From positions 62,001 through 126,000 of the forward strand of contig JAQWOV010000019.1 in NCBI GenBank assembly GCA_029245675.1: 64,000 bases of DNA, written 5' to 3'. How positions within the stretch are numbered: position 1 is the stretch's first letter; the number at the start of each line of letters is the position of its first letter. Under the pieces are notes generated by a model. It did not search any database and had not been told where the DNA came from. It saw only the letters and a list, made by a program, of their open reading frames with translations. Positions 49,787-58,881 of the stretch are shown one piece after another. Source of the DNA: Acidimicrobiales bacterium (GTDB lineage Bacteria > Actinomycetota > Acidimicrobiia > Acidimicrobiales > MedAcidi-G1). A program made the translations under genes and the position numbers.

Positions 49787-51042
49787 TGGAATTTCTTCGT
49801 TTCGCTACTGCTGGAAGTGTTGATGATGGCAAATCAACACTGATCGGGAGATTACTTTATGACACAAAGTCAATTTTTCAAGATCAGATGGAATCTATTG
49901 AAGCGACTTCGGTTCAAATGGGAAATGATTACACTAATCTTGCGCTGCTGACGGATGGTCTCCGAGCTGAACGCGAGCAAGGAATCACAATCGACGTTGC
50001 TTATCGATATTTTGCTACTCCGAAGAGAAAGTTCATTATTGCTGACACGCCTGGACACACTCAATACACGCGCAACATGGTTACCGGAGCATCAACAGCT
50101 GATGTAGCGCTTGTTCTCGTCGACGCTAGGCATGGAGTGGTAGAACAATCAAGACGACATGCTTTTTTAGCCTCATTACTTCGAATCCCACATTTAGTGG
50201 TGTGCGTCAACAAAATGGACCTTATTGATTATGACGAAAAAGCATTTACAGCAGTAAAAGAAGAATTTCGTAGTTTCGCAATGAAGTTAGATGTTCCAGA
50301 TTTAACTTTTATCCCGGTCTCAGCATTACATGGAGACAATGTGGTTGAAAGATCTATCAATATGCCTTGGTATGAAGGGTCGTCCTTGCTTCATCACCTA
50401 GAAGAAGTGCATATAGCTAGTGACCGGAATCATATAGATGCACGGTTCCCAGTCCAGTATGTCATTCGCCCACAAAGTGATGAGCATCATGATTATCGTG
50501 GATATGCGGGCACCGTAGCCGGAGGAGTTTTTAAACCCGGAGATGAAGTGATGGTGCTTCCTAGTGGATTTACTTCAACAGTTTCTTCAATCGATTCATT
50601 CGACGGTCCAGTATCTGAGGCTTTCGGACCTATGGCTGTCACAATGAGACTTGCTGATGACATCGACGTCTCCCGAGGAGACATGATCTGCCGGCCAAAC
50701 AACCAGCCCACTTCAAGCCAAGATTTACAAGCCATGGTGTGCTGGATGTCAGAAACTTTCTCTCTTGCACCTCGAATGAAACTAGCTTTAAAGCACACGA
50801 CTAGGTCAAGCAGAGTGATGGTTGCAGACCTTCAATACAGAATTGATGTAAACACACTCCACCGAGAAGAAAACCCAGAATCTCTTACGCTCAACGAGAT
50901 AGGTCGAGTTTCATTGAGAAGCACACAGCCCTTGTTCTTTGATGAATACCGCAGGAACCGAAACACCGGAGCGTTTATTCTTGTTGACGAAACAACTAAT
51001 GCAACTGTCGCAGCAGGCATCATTGTTGGCTCCGGAACCTGA
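49786..51042 (+). CDS. cysN: Sulfate adenylyltransferase subunit 1 (GTPase)
   Basis: GTP-driven regulatory subunit, 418 residues. G1 GSVDDGKSTLIGRLL, the GITIDVAYRYFATPKRKFIIADTPGHTQYTRNM G2-G3 stretch, and NKMD (G4). Beyond residue 220 are the elongation-factor-like beta domains. It is not fused to an APS kinase domain, which is carried separately by cysC, immediately downstream. Confidence 0.95.
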   Translation: MEFLRFATAGSVDDGKSTLIGRLLYDTKSIFQDQMESIEATSVQMGNDYTNLALLTDGLRAEREQGITIDVAYRYFATPKRKFIIADTPGHTQYTRNMVTGASTADVALVLVDARHGVVEQSRRHAFLASLLRIPHLVVCVNKMDLIDYDEKAFTAVKEEFRSFAMKLDVPDLTFIPVSALHGDNVVERSINMPWYEGSSLLHHLEEVHIASDRNHIDARFPVQYVIRPQSDEHHDYRGYAGTVAGGVFKPGDEVMVLPSGFTSTVSSIDSFDGPVSEAFGPMAVTMRLADDIDVSRGDMICRPNNQPTSSQDLQAMVCWMSETFSLAPRMKLALKHTTRSSRVMVADLQYRIDVNTLHREENPESLTLNEIGRVSLRSTQPLFFDEYRRNRNTGAFILVDETTNATVAAGIIVGSGT

Positions 51043-51043
51043 T

Positions 51044-51640
51044 ATGGCTGAACATAATCCGGATATTGTCTGGCATCCAGAAGGAGTCAACCAAGAAGAA
51101 AGGGTTGGTTCAACCGGGCTTCAAGGTGCCACAATATGGTTCACCGGTCTTTCTGGGTCAGGTAAATCCACTGTCGCTGCTGCTTGTGAGCGCATCTTAA
51201 TAGCATCAGGCCGGCCCGCGTATCTATTAGATGGAGACAACTTACGGTATGGACTCAACAAGGATCTTGGTTTCTCAGCAGAAGATAGACATGAAAATGT
51301 ACGACGTGTATCAGAAGTAGCCCGGTTGCTCTCTGATGCTGGACTTATCTCACTAGTGCCACTTATAAGCCCTTATAACAGAGACCGGGAGATGGCCCGA
51401 GAGATGCACGAAGCATCCGAAATACCATTCTTTGAAGTGTTTCTTGATGCGTCAATTCAAGTGTGTGAAGAACGAGACCCAAAAGGGCTTTATGCAAAAG
51501 CACGAGCTGGAGAATTAAAAGGTTTCACCGGAATAGACGACCCTTATGAAACACCAGAATCACCAGATCTAATAATTCGTCCAGAAGACGGAGCCCCTTT
51601 TGCTACGGCAACGAAAGTGCTTGAATTGCTCGCTTACTGA
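51044..51640 (+). CDS. cysC: Adenylyl-sulfate kinase
   Basis: Phosphorylates APS to PAPS. 198 residues: P-loop FTGLSGSGKSTVAAA, LDGDNLRYGLNKDLGFSAEDRHENVRRVSEVA and FLDASIQVCEERDPKGLYAKARAGELKGFTGIDDPYETP. ATG 51044, one base after the cysN stop, fits the domain start; the longer open frame would overlap cysN. Together with cysD and cysN it forms a complete PAPS-making set. No sulfite or PAPS reductase is in the window. Confidence 0.94.
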   Translation: MAEHNPDIVWHPEGVNQEERVGSTGLQGATIWFTGLSGSGKSTVAAACERILIASGRPAYLLDGDNLRYGLNKDLGFSAEDRHENVRRVSEVARLLSDAGLISLVPLISPYNRDREMAREMHEASEIPFFEVFLDASIQVCEERDPKGLYAKARAGELKGFTGIDDPYETPESPDLIIRPEDGAPFATATKVLELLAY

Positions 51641-51655
51641 GAGTCAAAGACGCAC

Positions 51656-53356
51656 TTAGGATCTGGTAAGTGGTTTATATTTAACACGTGTTGGCGCTGC
51701 ATCTGCGCCTAGTTCTTTCTTGCGCATACTTTCGTACTCATTAAAATTCCCTTCAAACCAACGAACCTGAGATTCTCCCTCAAAAGCCAGCACATGTGTA
51801 GCTACACGATCAAGAAACCAGCGATCGTGACTGATGATCACAGCACAACCCGGGTAGGCCTCTAACCCTCCTTCAAGAGCACGGAGGGTATCAACGTCTA
51901 AATCATTTGTTGGCTCGTCCAGAAGTAGTAAATTAGAACCGCTTTTAAGAACTTTCGCTAGGTGAACACGGTTTCTTTCTCCTCCAGATAACTCTCCAAC
52001 TTTTTTCTGTTGATCTGAACCTTTGAAATTAAAAGAAGCCACATAAGCTCTTCCGTTTACTTCCCGAGTTCCGACTTGAACAAAATCTTGGTTGTCAGTT
52101 ATCTCTTCATAAACTGAACGTTCTGGATTAAGAGAGTCGCGCGATTGGTCGACATAACCCAGTTCCACTGTTGAGCCAATTCGTATCACACCAGAATCAG
52201 GGATGTACGAGGAATCTGGATTTTGTTCAGCCGCAGCAACCAGCATTCGAAATAAAGTAGTTTTTCCGGCACCGTTGCCACCAATCACTCCGACAATTCC
52301 CGCGGGCGGCAAAATGAAAGATAGATCTTCAATTAACAAATTTTGATCAAATCCCTTTGAGAGGTTCTCAACTTCAATCACCTGATCACCGAGTCTTTGA
52401 TTAGCTGGAATAATGATCTGTAACTCGTTGTCTCTTTGGGCGACTTCAGCAGCTTCGGCTACAAGCTTGTCGTAGGCGGCTAAGCGGGCTTTTCCTTTAG
52501 CTTGCCGAGCCTTAGGAGCCATCCGTACCCACTCAAGTTCACGGTCAAGGGTTCGTTGTCTAGCCGAGTCTGTTTTATCCTCACCCTTAAGCCGGTTGCG
52601 TTTCTGTTCAAGCCACCCTGAATAATTACCCTCGTAGGGAATGCCTTTGCCTCGATCTAACTCAAGAATCCAACCCGCAACGTTGTCGAGAAAGTAACGA
52701 TCATGTGTGATCGCTATCACTGTTCCTGAATAATCACGCAGAGTACGTTCTAGCCAAGCCACAGATTCTGCATCCAGATGATTAGTTGGCTCATCAAGAA
52801 GCAATAGATCAGGGCGAGAAAGAAGCAATTTACATAGAGCAACACGACGTCGTTCGCCGCCAGAAAGATGCGAAACATCACTATCTCCTGGAGGAAGACG
52901 TAATGCATCCATTGCTATTTCAATTGTCCGCTGAAGGTCCCAAGCCCCGGCAGCTTCAATCTCTCGTTCTAAGTTTGCCTGTTCCTCGCCCAACTTGTCG
53001 TAATCTGCTTCAGGGTCCGCCCAAGCAGCTAGGACATCGTCATATCTGGCGAGTAAACCTGAAACTTCCCCAAGACCCTCCATTACATTTCCTAGAACAT
53101 CTTTTTCAATATTAAGTTGTGGTTCCTGTTCTAGTAAACCAACTGAAAAGCCCTCGGTAAGACGAGCGTCACCTGAAAATTCTTCATCTATACCCGCCAT
53201 AATTTTTAACAAAGACGATTTACCGGCACCGTTAGAACCGAGTACGCCAATTTTTGCTCCTGGGTAGAAAGCCAAAGTGATGTCTTTTAGGACCTCACGA
53301 TCTGGAGGATAAAAGCGGCCAACTTTTTGCATTGTGTAAATGAATTGTGCGTTCAC
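51656..53356 (-). CDS. ettA: EttA-type ABC-F translational throttle ATPase
   Basis: Cytosolic ribosome-associated ABC-F protein of 566 residues with two NBDs. NBD1: GSNGAGKSS, LSGGERRRVALCK, LLLLDEPTNHLDAESV. NBD2: GGNGAGKTT, LSGGERNRVHLAKVL, LLLLDEPTNDLD. The linker between is the long Arm/linker region typical of EttA (RNRLKGEDKTDSARQRTLDRELEWVRMAPKARQAK). It begins MNAQFIYTMQKVGRFYPPDREVL, the usual EttA N terminus. GTG 53356 has TAACCT 7 nt upstream. Confidence 0.94.
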   Translation of the reverse strand: MNAQFIYTMQKVGRFYPPDREVLKDITLAFYPGAKIGVLGSNGAGKSSLLKIMAGIDEEFSGDARLTEGFSVGLLEQEPQLNIEKDVLGNVMEGLGEVSGLLARYDDVLAAWADPEADYDKLGEEQANLEREIEAAGAWDLQRTIEIAMDALRLPPGDSDVSHLSGGERRRVALCKLLLSRPDLLLLDEPTNHLDAESVAWLERTLRDYSGTVIAITHDRYFLDNVAGWILELDRGKGIPYEGNYSGWLEQKRNRLKGEDKTDSARQRTLDRELEWVRMAPKARQAKGKARLAAYDKLVAEAAEVAQRDNELQIIIPANQRLGDQVIEVENLSKGFDQNLLIEDLSFILPPAGIVGVIGGNGAGKTTLFRMLVAAAEQNPDSSYIPDSGVIRIGSTVELGYVDQSRDSLNPERSVYEEITDNQDFVQVGTREVNGRAYVASFNFKGSDQQKKVGELSGGERNRVHLAKVLKSGSNLLLLDEPTNDLDVDTLRALEGGLEAYPGCAVIISHDRWFLDRVATHVLAFEGESQVRWFEGNFNEYESMRKKELGADAAPTRVKYKPLTRS

Positions 53357-53363
53357 AGAAGCG

Positions 53364-53412
53364 AGGTTACTTCCTGTTCACCTAGGCTCCGTTGTTGGGA
53401 ATGACATAACAT
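53364..53412. promoter_or_regulatory. Divergent -10 boxes for ettA and the HAD gene
   Basis: Minus strand: TAACCT at 53364-53369, 7 nt before ettA GTG 53356. Plus strand: TAACAT at 53407-53412, 8 nt before ATG 53421. Confidence 0.42.
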
Positions 53413-53420
53413 AGGTTCTT

Positions 53421-54044
53421 ATGATTGAAGCGGTTCTTTTTGACTTTGGGGGAGTGATCCTTACTAGCCCGTTTGAAACATTCGCAGATTATGAAATTGA
53501 AACTGGCCTACCGCAAGACACAATACGGACATTGAACTCTACAAATCCAGACACTAACGCTTGGGCAAAATTTGAACGTCGAGAAATCAATCCTGAAGAA
53601 TTTATTGAACTTTTTCAGATCGAAGCAGCTGAACAGGGTTTCGTTGTCGACGCTAGAAAACTAATTGAAAACTTACATGGAGCGTTAAGACCCAACATGG
53701 TGGAGGCACTTCGTCGTTGCTCTAACAACCTTAAGACGGCCATGCTGACTAACAACATAACTCCAATCGGGTCGCAGCCTCTTTCAGCTGATGTTCAAGA
53801 AGTAGTTGAAATGTTTGATGTGATTGTTGAGTCAAGTGTTGAGGGATGCCGAAAACCAGATCAAAAGTTTTATGACGTTACTTGTGAAAGATTAAGTATT
53901 GAGCCAGAAAATTGTGTGTTTTTGGATGACCTTGGAGTAAATCTCAAACCTGCACGGGCTATGGGGATGACAACAATCAAAGTAGTTGACCCCGATCAGG
54001 CAATAGCCGAATTATCTGCAGTTGTCGGCTTCTCCTTAAATTGA
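53421..54044 (+). CDS. HAD-superfamily hydrolase (epoxide-hydrolase N-terminal/ACAD10-like)
   Basis: Protein of 207 residues. Motif I LFDFGGVILTSPFE has FGG in place of the usual DGT, as in epoxide-hydrolase-N and ACAD10-like HADs; motif II is MLTNNI, motif III is SVEGCRKPDQKFYDV, and motif IV CVFLDDLGVNLKPARAMGM. The nucleophile Asp is present at residue 8. Substrate unknown. The ExoIII gene follows in operon; the TTG of its longest frame overlaps this stop. Confidence 0.85.
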   Translation: MIEAVLFDFGGVILTSPFETFADYEIETGLPQDTIRTLNSTNPDTNAWAKFERREINPEEFIELFQIEAAEQGFVVDARKLIENLHGALRPNMVEALRRCSNNLKTAMLTNNITPIGSQPLSADVQEVVEMFDVIVESSVEGCRKPDQKFYDVTCERLSIEPENCVFLDDLGVNLKPARAMGMTTIKVVDPDQAIAELSAVVGFSLN

Positions 54045-54061
54045 GCGCTAACGTCACTTCC

Positions 54062-54844
54062 ATGCGGATTGTCACCTGGAATGTGAATTCATTGAAAGCT
54101 CGACTTGGTCGTGTTGAATCATGGATACAAGCGGTTAAACCTGATGTGCTTTGTATCCAAGAAACAAAAATGACCGAAGAAGCTTTCCCGCACGAAGCAT
54201 TTTCTTCCCTTGGGTATGAGTCAGCTCACCATGGGGAAGGCCGCTGGAATGGAGTGGCAATAATTTCAAAAGTAGGGTTGGAAGACGTAAGACATGGGTT
54301 TGCTGATGGCCGAGAAACTCCGGATCCTGATGCCAGAATCATTTGGGCTACTTGTGGAGACGTACGAGTTGCTTCGTGCTATGTGCCTAACGGGCGAGAA
54401 GTCGGTCACGATCATTACCATTACAAGCTTGACTGGCTTAATCGTTTACGTGAAGACCTAGTGGCCAATATTGATTTTTCACAGGACAAAGTGGCCGTTG
54501 TCGGTGACTTCAACGTGGCGCCTGATGACCGAGATGTATGGGACCCTAAAGCTTTTGCCGGTATGACACATGTGACAACAGAGGAGAGAAAAGCGATATC
54601 TGAATTGGTGGATATAGGACTAGTAGACGTGTTTCGAGAAAAATTTGATCAGTCAGGACTATTTTCCTGGTGGGACTATCGCGGGGGCTCTTTTTACAAA
54701 AAGCAAGGAATGCGCATTGACCTAGTTTTAGCCTCTTCCGTCTTAGCAGAAAGTTTAGAATTTACAGTTGTAGATAGAAATGAACGAAAGGGAGAGAAGC
54801 CTTCCGATCATGCCCCGGTTATTGCAGATTTTGAGATGATCTAA
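54062..54844 (+). CDS. xthA: Exodeoxyribonuclease III (AP endonuclease)
   Basis: Repairs abasic sites and removes 3' blocking groups. 260 residues; MRIVTWNVNSLKARLGRVESWI start, CIQETKM (catalytic Glu), SCYVPNGREVGHDHYHYKLDWL (Tyr), VGDFNVAPDDRDVWDP (Asn/Asp) and SDHAPVIADF (His) are all intact. ATG 54062 is the usual family start. Confidence 0.94.
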   Translation: MRIVTWNVNSLKARLGRVESWIQAVKPDVLCIQETKMTEEAFPHEAFSSLGYESAHHGEGRWNGVAIISKVGLEDVRHGFADGRETPDPDARIIWATCGDVRVASCYVPNGREVGHDHYHYKLDWLNRLREDLVANIDFSQDKVAVVGDFNVAPDDRDVWDPKAFAGMTHVTTEERKAISELVDIGLVDVFREKFDQSGLFSWWDYRGGSFYKKQGMRIDLVLASSVLAESLEFTVVDRNERKGEKPSDHAPVIADFEMI

Positions 54845-54849
54845 TTGCG

Positions 54850-55245
54850 ATGACTTCTCGCCCTAACACTGAATCTCAGGGAGCCCCTTTTTTGTTGAAG
54901 ATACGACGGATTTGTTTGAACTTTCCGGAAACAGAGGAGCGGCTAAACCATGGAATGCCAGCATTCGCTGTGAAAAATAGATCAGCATTTGTTTTTGTTC
55001 AAGAGTCAAAACAAAGAAATAGCGCTTCCATTTGGTTCAAAGCTTTGCGAGAAGTTCAAGGAGAGCTAATAGAACAAGACCCCGATCGTTTTTTCGCACC
55101 CCCATATTTAGGACCGGCCGGTTGGGTGGGTTTACGTTTAGACATTGATTTGGACTGGTCAGAAGTCGCTCAAGCGGTGGAAGAGGCGTGGAGGCTGGTA
55201 GCGCCAAGGCGAGCGATAAAAGAGTTAGATGGCACTACTCTTTAA
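54850..55245 (+). CDS. MmcQ/YjbR-like protein
   Basis: Protein of 131 residues with the double-wing DNA-binding-like YjbR fold: NFPETEERLNHGMPAFAVKNRSAFVFVQESKQRNSASIWFKAL, then DRFFAPPYLGPAGWVGLRLDIDLDWSEVAQAVEEAWRLVAP. Function not established. Its stop overlaps the convergent helicase gene by 11 bases. Confidence 0.8.
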   Translation: MTSRPNTESQGAPFLLKIRRICLNFPETEERLNHGMPAFAVKNRSAFVFVQESKQRNSASIWFKALREVQGELIEQDPDRFFAPPYLGPAGWVGLRLDIDLDWSEVAQAVEEAWRLVAPRRAIKELDGTTL

Positions 55246-57487
55246 AAAATTCCAATAGGTCTTGACCGAATTTTTTGACTTTTGCTGGTCCAATTCCATG
55301 AACAGCAAGGAGTTCGTCAATGTTCTTTGGACGTTTTTTAGTGAGGTCTGCCAACGTTTTGTCGTTAAAAATCGTAAACGCAGGTTTACCAGCGGCCATT
55401 TCTGCTCTCCAACTTCTAAGGTCTTCAGGTAACCTTTGATCTCCATTTTTTGGTACTGCCTTATTTTCTATTGCTTTTAGAGTTGGGGTCTTTGGTTTAA
55501 GTTCACTGAATTGGTCCAAAATACTTAACAGTTCTTCTCCATAACGTTCGGCTTTGAAAGGTCCGATTCCATGAACTCCGAGCAGTTCTTTGAGAGTGGA
55601 AGGCCATATTTGGATAAGTGAATCTAAAGTAGCATTTGTCAAAATTTCGTATGCTTGCCGGTCAGAAAATTTAGCGCGATCATTACGCCAAGAACGCAAA
55701 GATGTCATCACTGGAGACCTAAAGGACACTGTTGAAGCCATTTTTTTTCTAGCCTTAGCGATCTGGTCAATTTGCCCTGTTTGGTTTAAAGGCTGATCAA
55801 GGGCTTGAATGGCTTCATCGATCGGTTCAAGCCAATCTGAAGGTTCTCGCTTTATTGGGTTGTTATCACCAAAGCTTCGCTCTCTTGCCCAAGAAAGAAA
55901 GAGATTCTCTTTTGCTCTAGTAAGGGCCACATATAGAAGGCGTTTTTCTTCGGCAAGTGAACGAGCGTTTCTTGCATGAGAGATTGGGACAAGTCCTTGT
56001 TCAAGTCCAACGATGTGAACTGTTGGCCATTCAAGCCCTTTTGAGGAGTGAAAAGTAGCAACTTCTACAGCATCAATAGAAATATCGCTTGAGGTGCGTA
56101 CATGGGTTCTTATCCAAGAAAAGAACCCACCACCAGTACCGGATGGATCCAAAGCCAAGTATTCATTTGCTAGAAGTCGGATTTCAGAAAATGCTGTGAC
56201 TCTTTCTTCAAGTTGAATATTTGGATCCGTTTCTGTGGTTTCATCAGACTCGGCATGTAGATCTCCTAAGAGGTCACTTAAAGGCTGGTTGTTTTGCTTG
56301 AAGGCGTTTAAAGTCCGTTTAACATCAGAGCGATCAAAAAGACTACTACCAGCGAGAGTACGGACAGGTATTCCAGCATCACGCAAGGCGCGTGAAAGCG
56401 TTTCAACTTGAGTATTCGTTCTAGCGAGAATTGCTTGATCAGCCCATTTTCCATGCGGGCCACGGCTATCACGAACTTTTTGAGTTACCCCAGTAATTTC
56501 CGTTTTGTCAGAAGAGTAGTGAGAAATAATCGGAGCGGGTCCACTCGGTTTATTTGCTTTAAAGTCTTCAACGTCAATAACAGAAGCGGCCGTACGCAAA
56601 ATCTGTGGGGTGCTCCTGTAATTTTGTTTCAACCCAACGATCACTCCACCAGTAAAGTGAGTATCAAATCTTATTAAATGATCAGCATCTGCACCGTTCC
56701 ATCCATAAATTGCCTGATTAGGATCTCCTACGACACACAAGTTTTCATTTCCCTGCAACCATGCATTAAGAAGTTCAATTTGAAGTGAATTCACATCCTG
56801 GAATTCATCAACATATAAATGCCGAAATCTCCACCGTTGAGCATTGCCAAAAGATCGGTCTGAACGAATTGCCTTGGCACAGGTCACAAGCAAATCATCA
56901 AAGTCAATTTTGTTTTGTTTATTTTTTAAGTCTTCGTACTCGTGATATATCTGACCAACCAGCTCGGAAGCTATACCGATATCTCTCCCTTCATCCTCAG
57001 CCATACCAGCGTAAGCTTGAGGGTGAATTCTTCGAGCCTTAGCCCATTCAATTTCTCCAACCACATCTAAAACTTTTGTGGAACGATAATCACGAGGCAA
57101 TAAGGCTGTGATAAATGCAGACTTTCTTGTGAGGAGCTCAGGTTCGGGAAGAGATTTCTCTCTCCAGAAATTTCGTAGTTGCGCATAAGCCACGGCATGA
57201 AAGGTTCCAGTAGCGACTTGATCCCGGAGTCCTAAGTTTCGCAACCTATGATTCAACTCGGCAGCAGCTTTTCTTGTGAATGTTAGAGCCAAAATTCTAC
57301 GAGAATCATCAAGTCCCGTAGCAGACCGCCAAGCGATACGGTGAGTTAAAACACGAGTTTTACCAGATCCCGCTCCCGCGTGAATGGCAAGAGGTGTTGA
57401 TTCAACAGTTACAGCATGATGCTGCTCTTCATTCAAATTAAGCAAAAGGCCATCTGCACCGGACGGAAGGGAAATATTTTCAGACAC
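55235..57487 (-). CDS. UvrD/Rep-family helicase with two C-terminal HRDC domains (UvrD2-like)
   Basis: SF1A DNA helicase, 750 residues. Motifs: LAIHAGAGSGKTRVLTHRI (Walker A), LALTFTRKAAAEL (Ia), HLYVDEFQDVNSLQ (II), VGDPNQAIYGWNGAD (III), LKQNYRSTPQIL (IV), ATFHSSKGLEWPTVHIVGLEQGLVP (V) and EEKRLLYVALTRAKENLFLSWA (VI). The C terminus has two HRDC modules with matching ends (TLKELLGVHGIGPFKAERYGEELLSIL and NIDELLAVHGIGPAKVKKFGQDLLEFF). Mycobacterial UvrD2 has one HRDC with a tetracysteine zinc motif; no such cysteines are visible here. GTG 57487 has TAGGGT 6 nt upstream. Confidence 0.9.
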   Translation of the reverse strand: MSENISLPSGADGLLLNLNEEQHHAVTVESTPLAIHAGAGSGKTRVLTHRIAWRSATGLDDSRRILALTFTRKAAAELNHRLRNLGLRDQVATGTFHAVAYAQLRNFWREKSLPEPELLTRKSAFITALLPRDYRSTKVLDVVGEIEWAKARRIHPQAYAGMAEDEGRDIGIASELVGQIYHEYEDLKNKQNKIDFDDLLVTCAKAIRSDRSFGNAQRWRFRHLYVDEFQDVNSLQIELLNAWLQGNENLCVVGDPNQAIYGWNGADADHLIRFDTHFTGGVIVGLKQNYRSTPQILRTAASVIDVEDFKANKPSGPAPIISHYSSDKTEITGVTQKVRDSRGPHGKWADQAILARTNTQVETLSRALRDAGIPVRTLAGSSLFDRSDVKRTLNAFKQNNQPLSDLLGDLHAESDETTETDPNIQLEERVTAFSEIRLLANEYLALDPSGTGGGFFSWIRTHVRTSSDISIDAVEVATFHSSKGLEWPTVHIVGLEQGLVPISHARNARSLAEEKRLLYVALTRAKENLFLSWARERSFGDNNPIKREPSDWLEPIDEAIQALDQPLNQTGQIDQIAKARKKMASTVSFRSPVMTSLRSWRNDRAKFSDRQAYEILTNATLDSLIQIWPSTLKELLGVHGIGPFKAERYGEELLSILDQFSELKPKTPTLKAIENKAVPKNGDQRLPEDLRSWRAEMAAGKPAFTIFNDKTLADLTKKRPKNIDELLAVHGIGPAKVKKFGQDLLEFFKE

Positions 57488-57493
57488 GAGTGA

Positions 57494-57499
57494 ACCCTA
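57494..57499 (-). promoter_or_regulatory. -10 box for the UvrD-like helicase gene
   Basis: TAGGGT on the minus strand, 6 nt before GTG 57487, leaderless-type. Confidence 0.4.
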
Positions 57500-57526
57500 C
57501 CCAAGAGAAGAGACAGGCTCTAGTGC

Positions 57527-57958
57527 TCAGCGAACAAAAATCATAGGAACGTGAGGAATGCCGTCGCCATCGTCAAATTCTTCTCCGGTTACCACATACC
57601 CCAAACTCGTGTACCAGTCCGCAAGATGCGCTTGGGCATGCAATGTGAGTTTTCCTTTAGTTGAGTCAACAACGTAACGAAGAAGTTCAGTAGCTAAGCC
57701 TTGTCCCCGAGATTCTTTTCTTGTTGCTACTCGCCCAATGCGAATCCCCTCTGGTTCGCTTAGAACGCGAAGGTAAGCAATCGGGCCATTTGAACCATTT
57801 ATCCAGATATGGCGAGTCAGAGGATTCGTATCGCACCCATCTAGGTCAAGATATAAAGAAGACTGTTCCACGACAAAAATCTCTGACCTTAAACGCAGCA
57901 AATCATAAAGAATTTCTGGTTCAATCTCAGAAAAATTATGGTCAAAAATGGTGGTCAT
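57527..57958 (-). CDS. ElaA-family GNAT N-acetyltransferase
   Basis: Protein of 143 residues starting TTIFDHNFSEIEPEILYDLLRLRSEIFVVEQ, in which LRSEIFVVEQ is the ElaA hallmark. The acetyl-CoA loop is RVATRKESRGQGLATELLRYV. Substrate unknown. TAACGT (57966-57971) lies 7 nt before ATG 57958, leaderless-type. Divergent to the alpha/beta hydrolase gene. Confidence 0.85.
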   Translation of the reverse strand: MTTIFDHNFSEIEPEILYDLLRLRSEIFVVEQSSLYLDLDGCDTNPLTRHIWINGSNGPIAYLRVLSEPEGIRIGRVATRKESRGQGLATELLRYVVDSTKGKLTLHAQAHLADWYTSLGYVVTGEEFDDGDGIPHVPMIFVR

Positions 57959-58015
57959 TAAAGCGACGTTATCGCCCGGTTTGCAGCAACCATCTTCAAA
58001 TTGAAAGATGGGTAT

Positions 58016-58852
58016 ATGCCATTAGCTTCTTTACCCTCTGGAATAGACATATTTTACGAACAATTCGGTGACCTTACCGACCCTGCCATCTTCTTAATGC
58101 ATGGGTTAGGGAGCCAAATGCTCTTATGGGACGAAAAGTTCTGCAAGGGATTAACAGAAGAAGGATTTAGCGTCATACGTTTTGACTCTCGAGATTCTGG
58201 TCTTTCCAGCAGACCACCTGACGGCACCAGGTACACGTTGTCTGACATGGCCCAAGACGTTTCAGGGCTCATGGACTATCTAAAGGTTAAACAAGCCCAT
58301 ATTGGAGGCCTGTCTATGGGAGGGATGATCGCCCAAACTTTTGCTGCAAATCATCCTGAAAGATGTTTAAGTCTCATCTCAATGGCTTCCAATACCGGAA
58401 ATCCAAATTTTGGTCGCCCTAGTAATGAAACCTTTGAAGCAATGATGGCACCTGCTCCAAAAGACCCTAAGGAAAGAATCGAGAAAGAACTAGCCGATCG
58501 CCGTCTCTGGGCGAGCACTGAATGGCATGATGAAGAACATGCACGAGCGCTATTTCAGGAGTATGACAAACGTTCACCGATACCGCGTGCTGCTTTTGAA
58601 CGCCAAGCCCGAGCAGCTCTTACTGAAGGCAACAGAGAAGATAAATTGAAACAAATTTCTATTCCGACTCTCGTTATTCATGGAACGGCTGACACTTTGA
58701 TCGGTCAAAGCGGTGGAGAGCGAACAGCGGAAGTAATACCTGACGCAAAACTCGAGCTTATAGACGGATGGGGGCATGACCTTCCCCCTGGATGCTGGCC
58801 CCATCTCATTAAGAGCATCGTTGAACACACAAACAATTTAGAAAAAGAATAG
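58016..58852 (+). CDS. Alpha/beta hydrolase
   Basis: Protein of 278 residues. The oxyanion motif FLMHGLGSQMLLW, nucleophile elbow GGLSMGGMIAQTFAANHPER (Ser), catalytic Asp around HGTADTLIG and His in GWGHDLPPG are intact. Resembles 3-oxoadipate enol-lactonase/esterase-type enzymes. ATG 58016 is chosen; a TTG at 58001 would add five residues. The CoA transferase gene follows after 29 nt. Substrate unknown. Confidence 0.83.
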   Translation: MPLASLPSGIDIFYEQFGDLTDPAIFLMHGLGSQMLLWDEKFCKGLTEEGFSVIRFDSRDSGLSSRPPDGTRYTLSDMAQDVSGLMDYLKVKQAHIGGLSMGGMIAQTFAANHPERCLSLISMASNTGNPNFGRPSNETFEAMMAPAPKDPKERIEKELADRRLWASTEWHDEEHARALFQEYDKRSPIPRAAFERQARAALTEGNREDKLKQISIPTLVIHGTADTLIGQSGGERTAEVIPDAKLELIDGWGHDLPPGCWPHLIKSIVEHTNNLEKE

Positions 58853-58881
58853 AAAAGACAGAGATTTAAAAGGAGAAGAAT

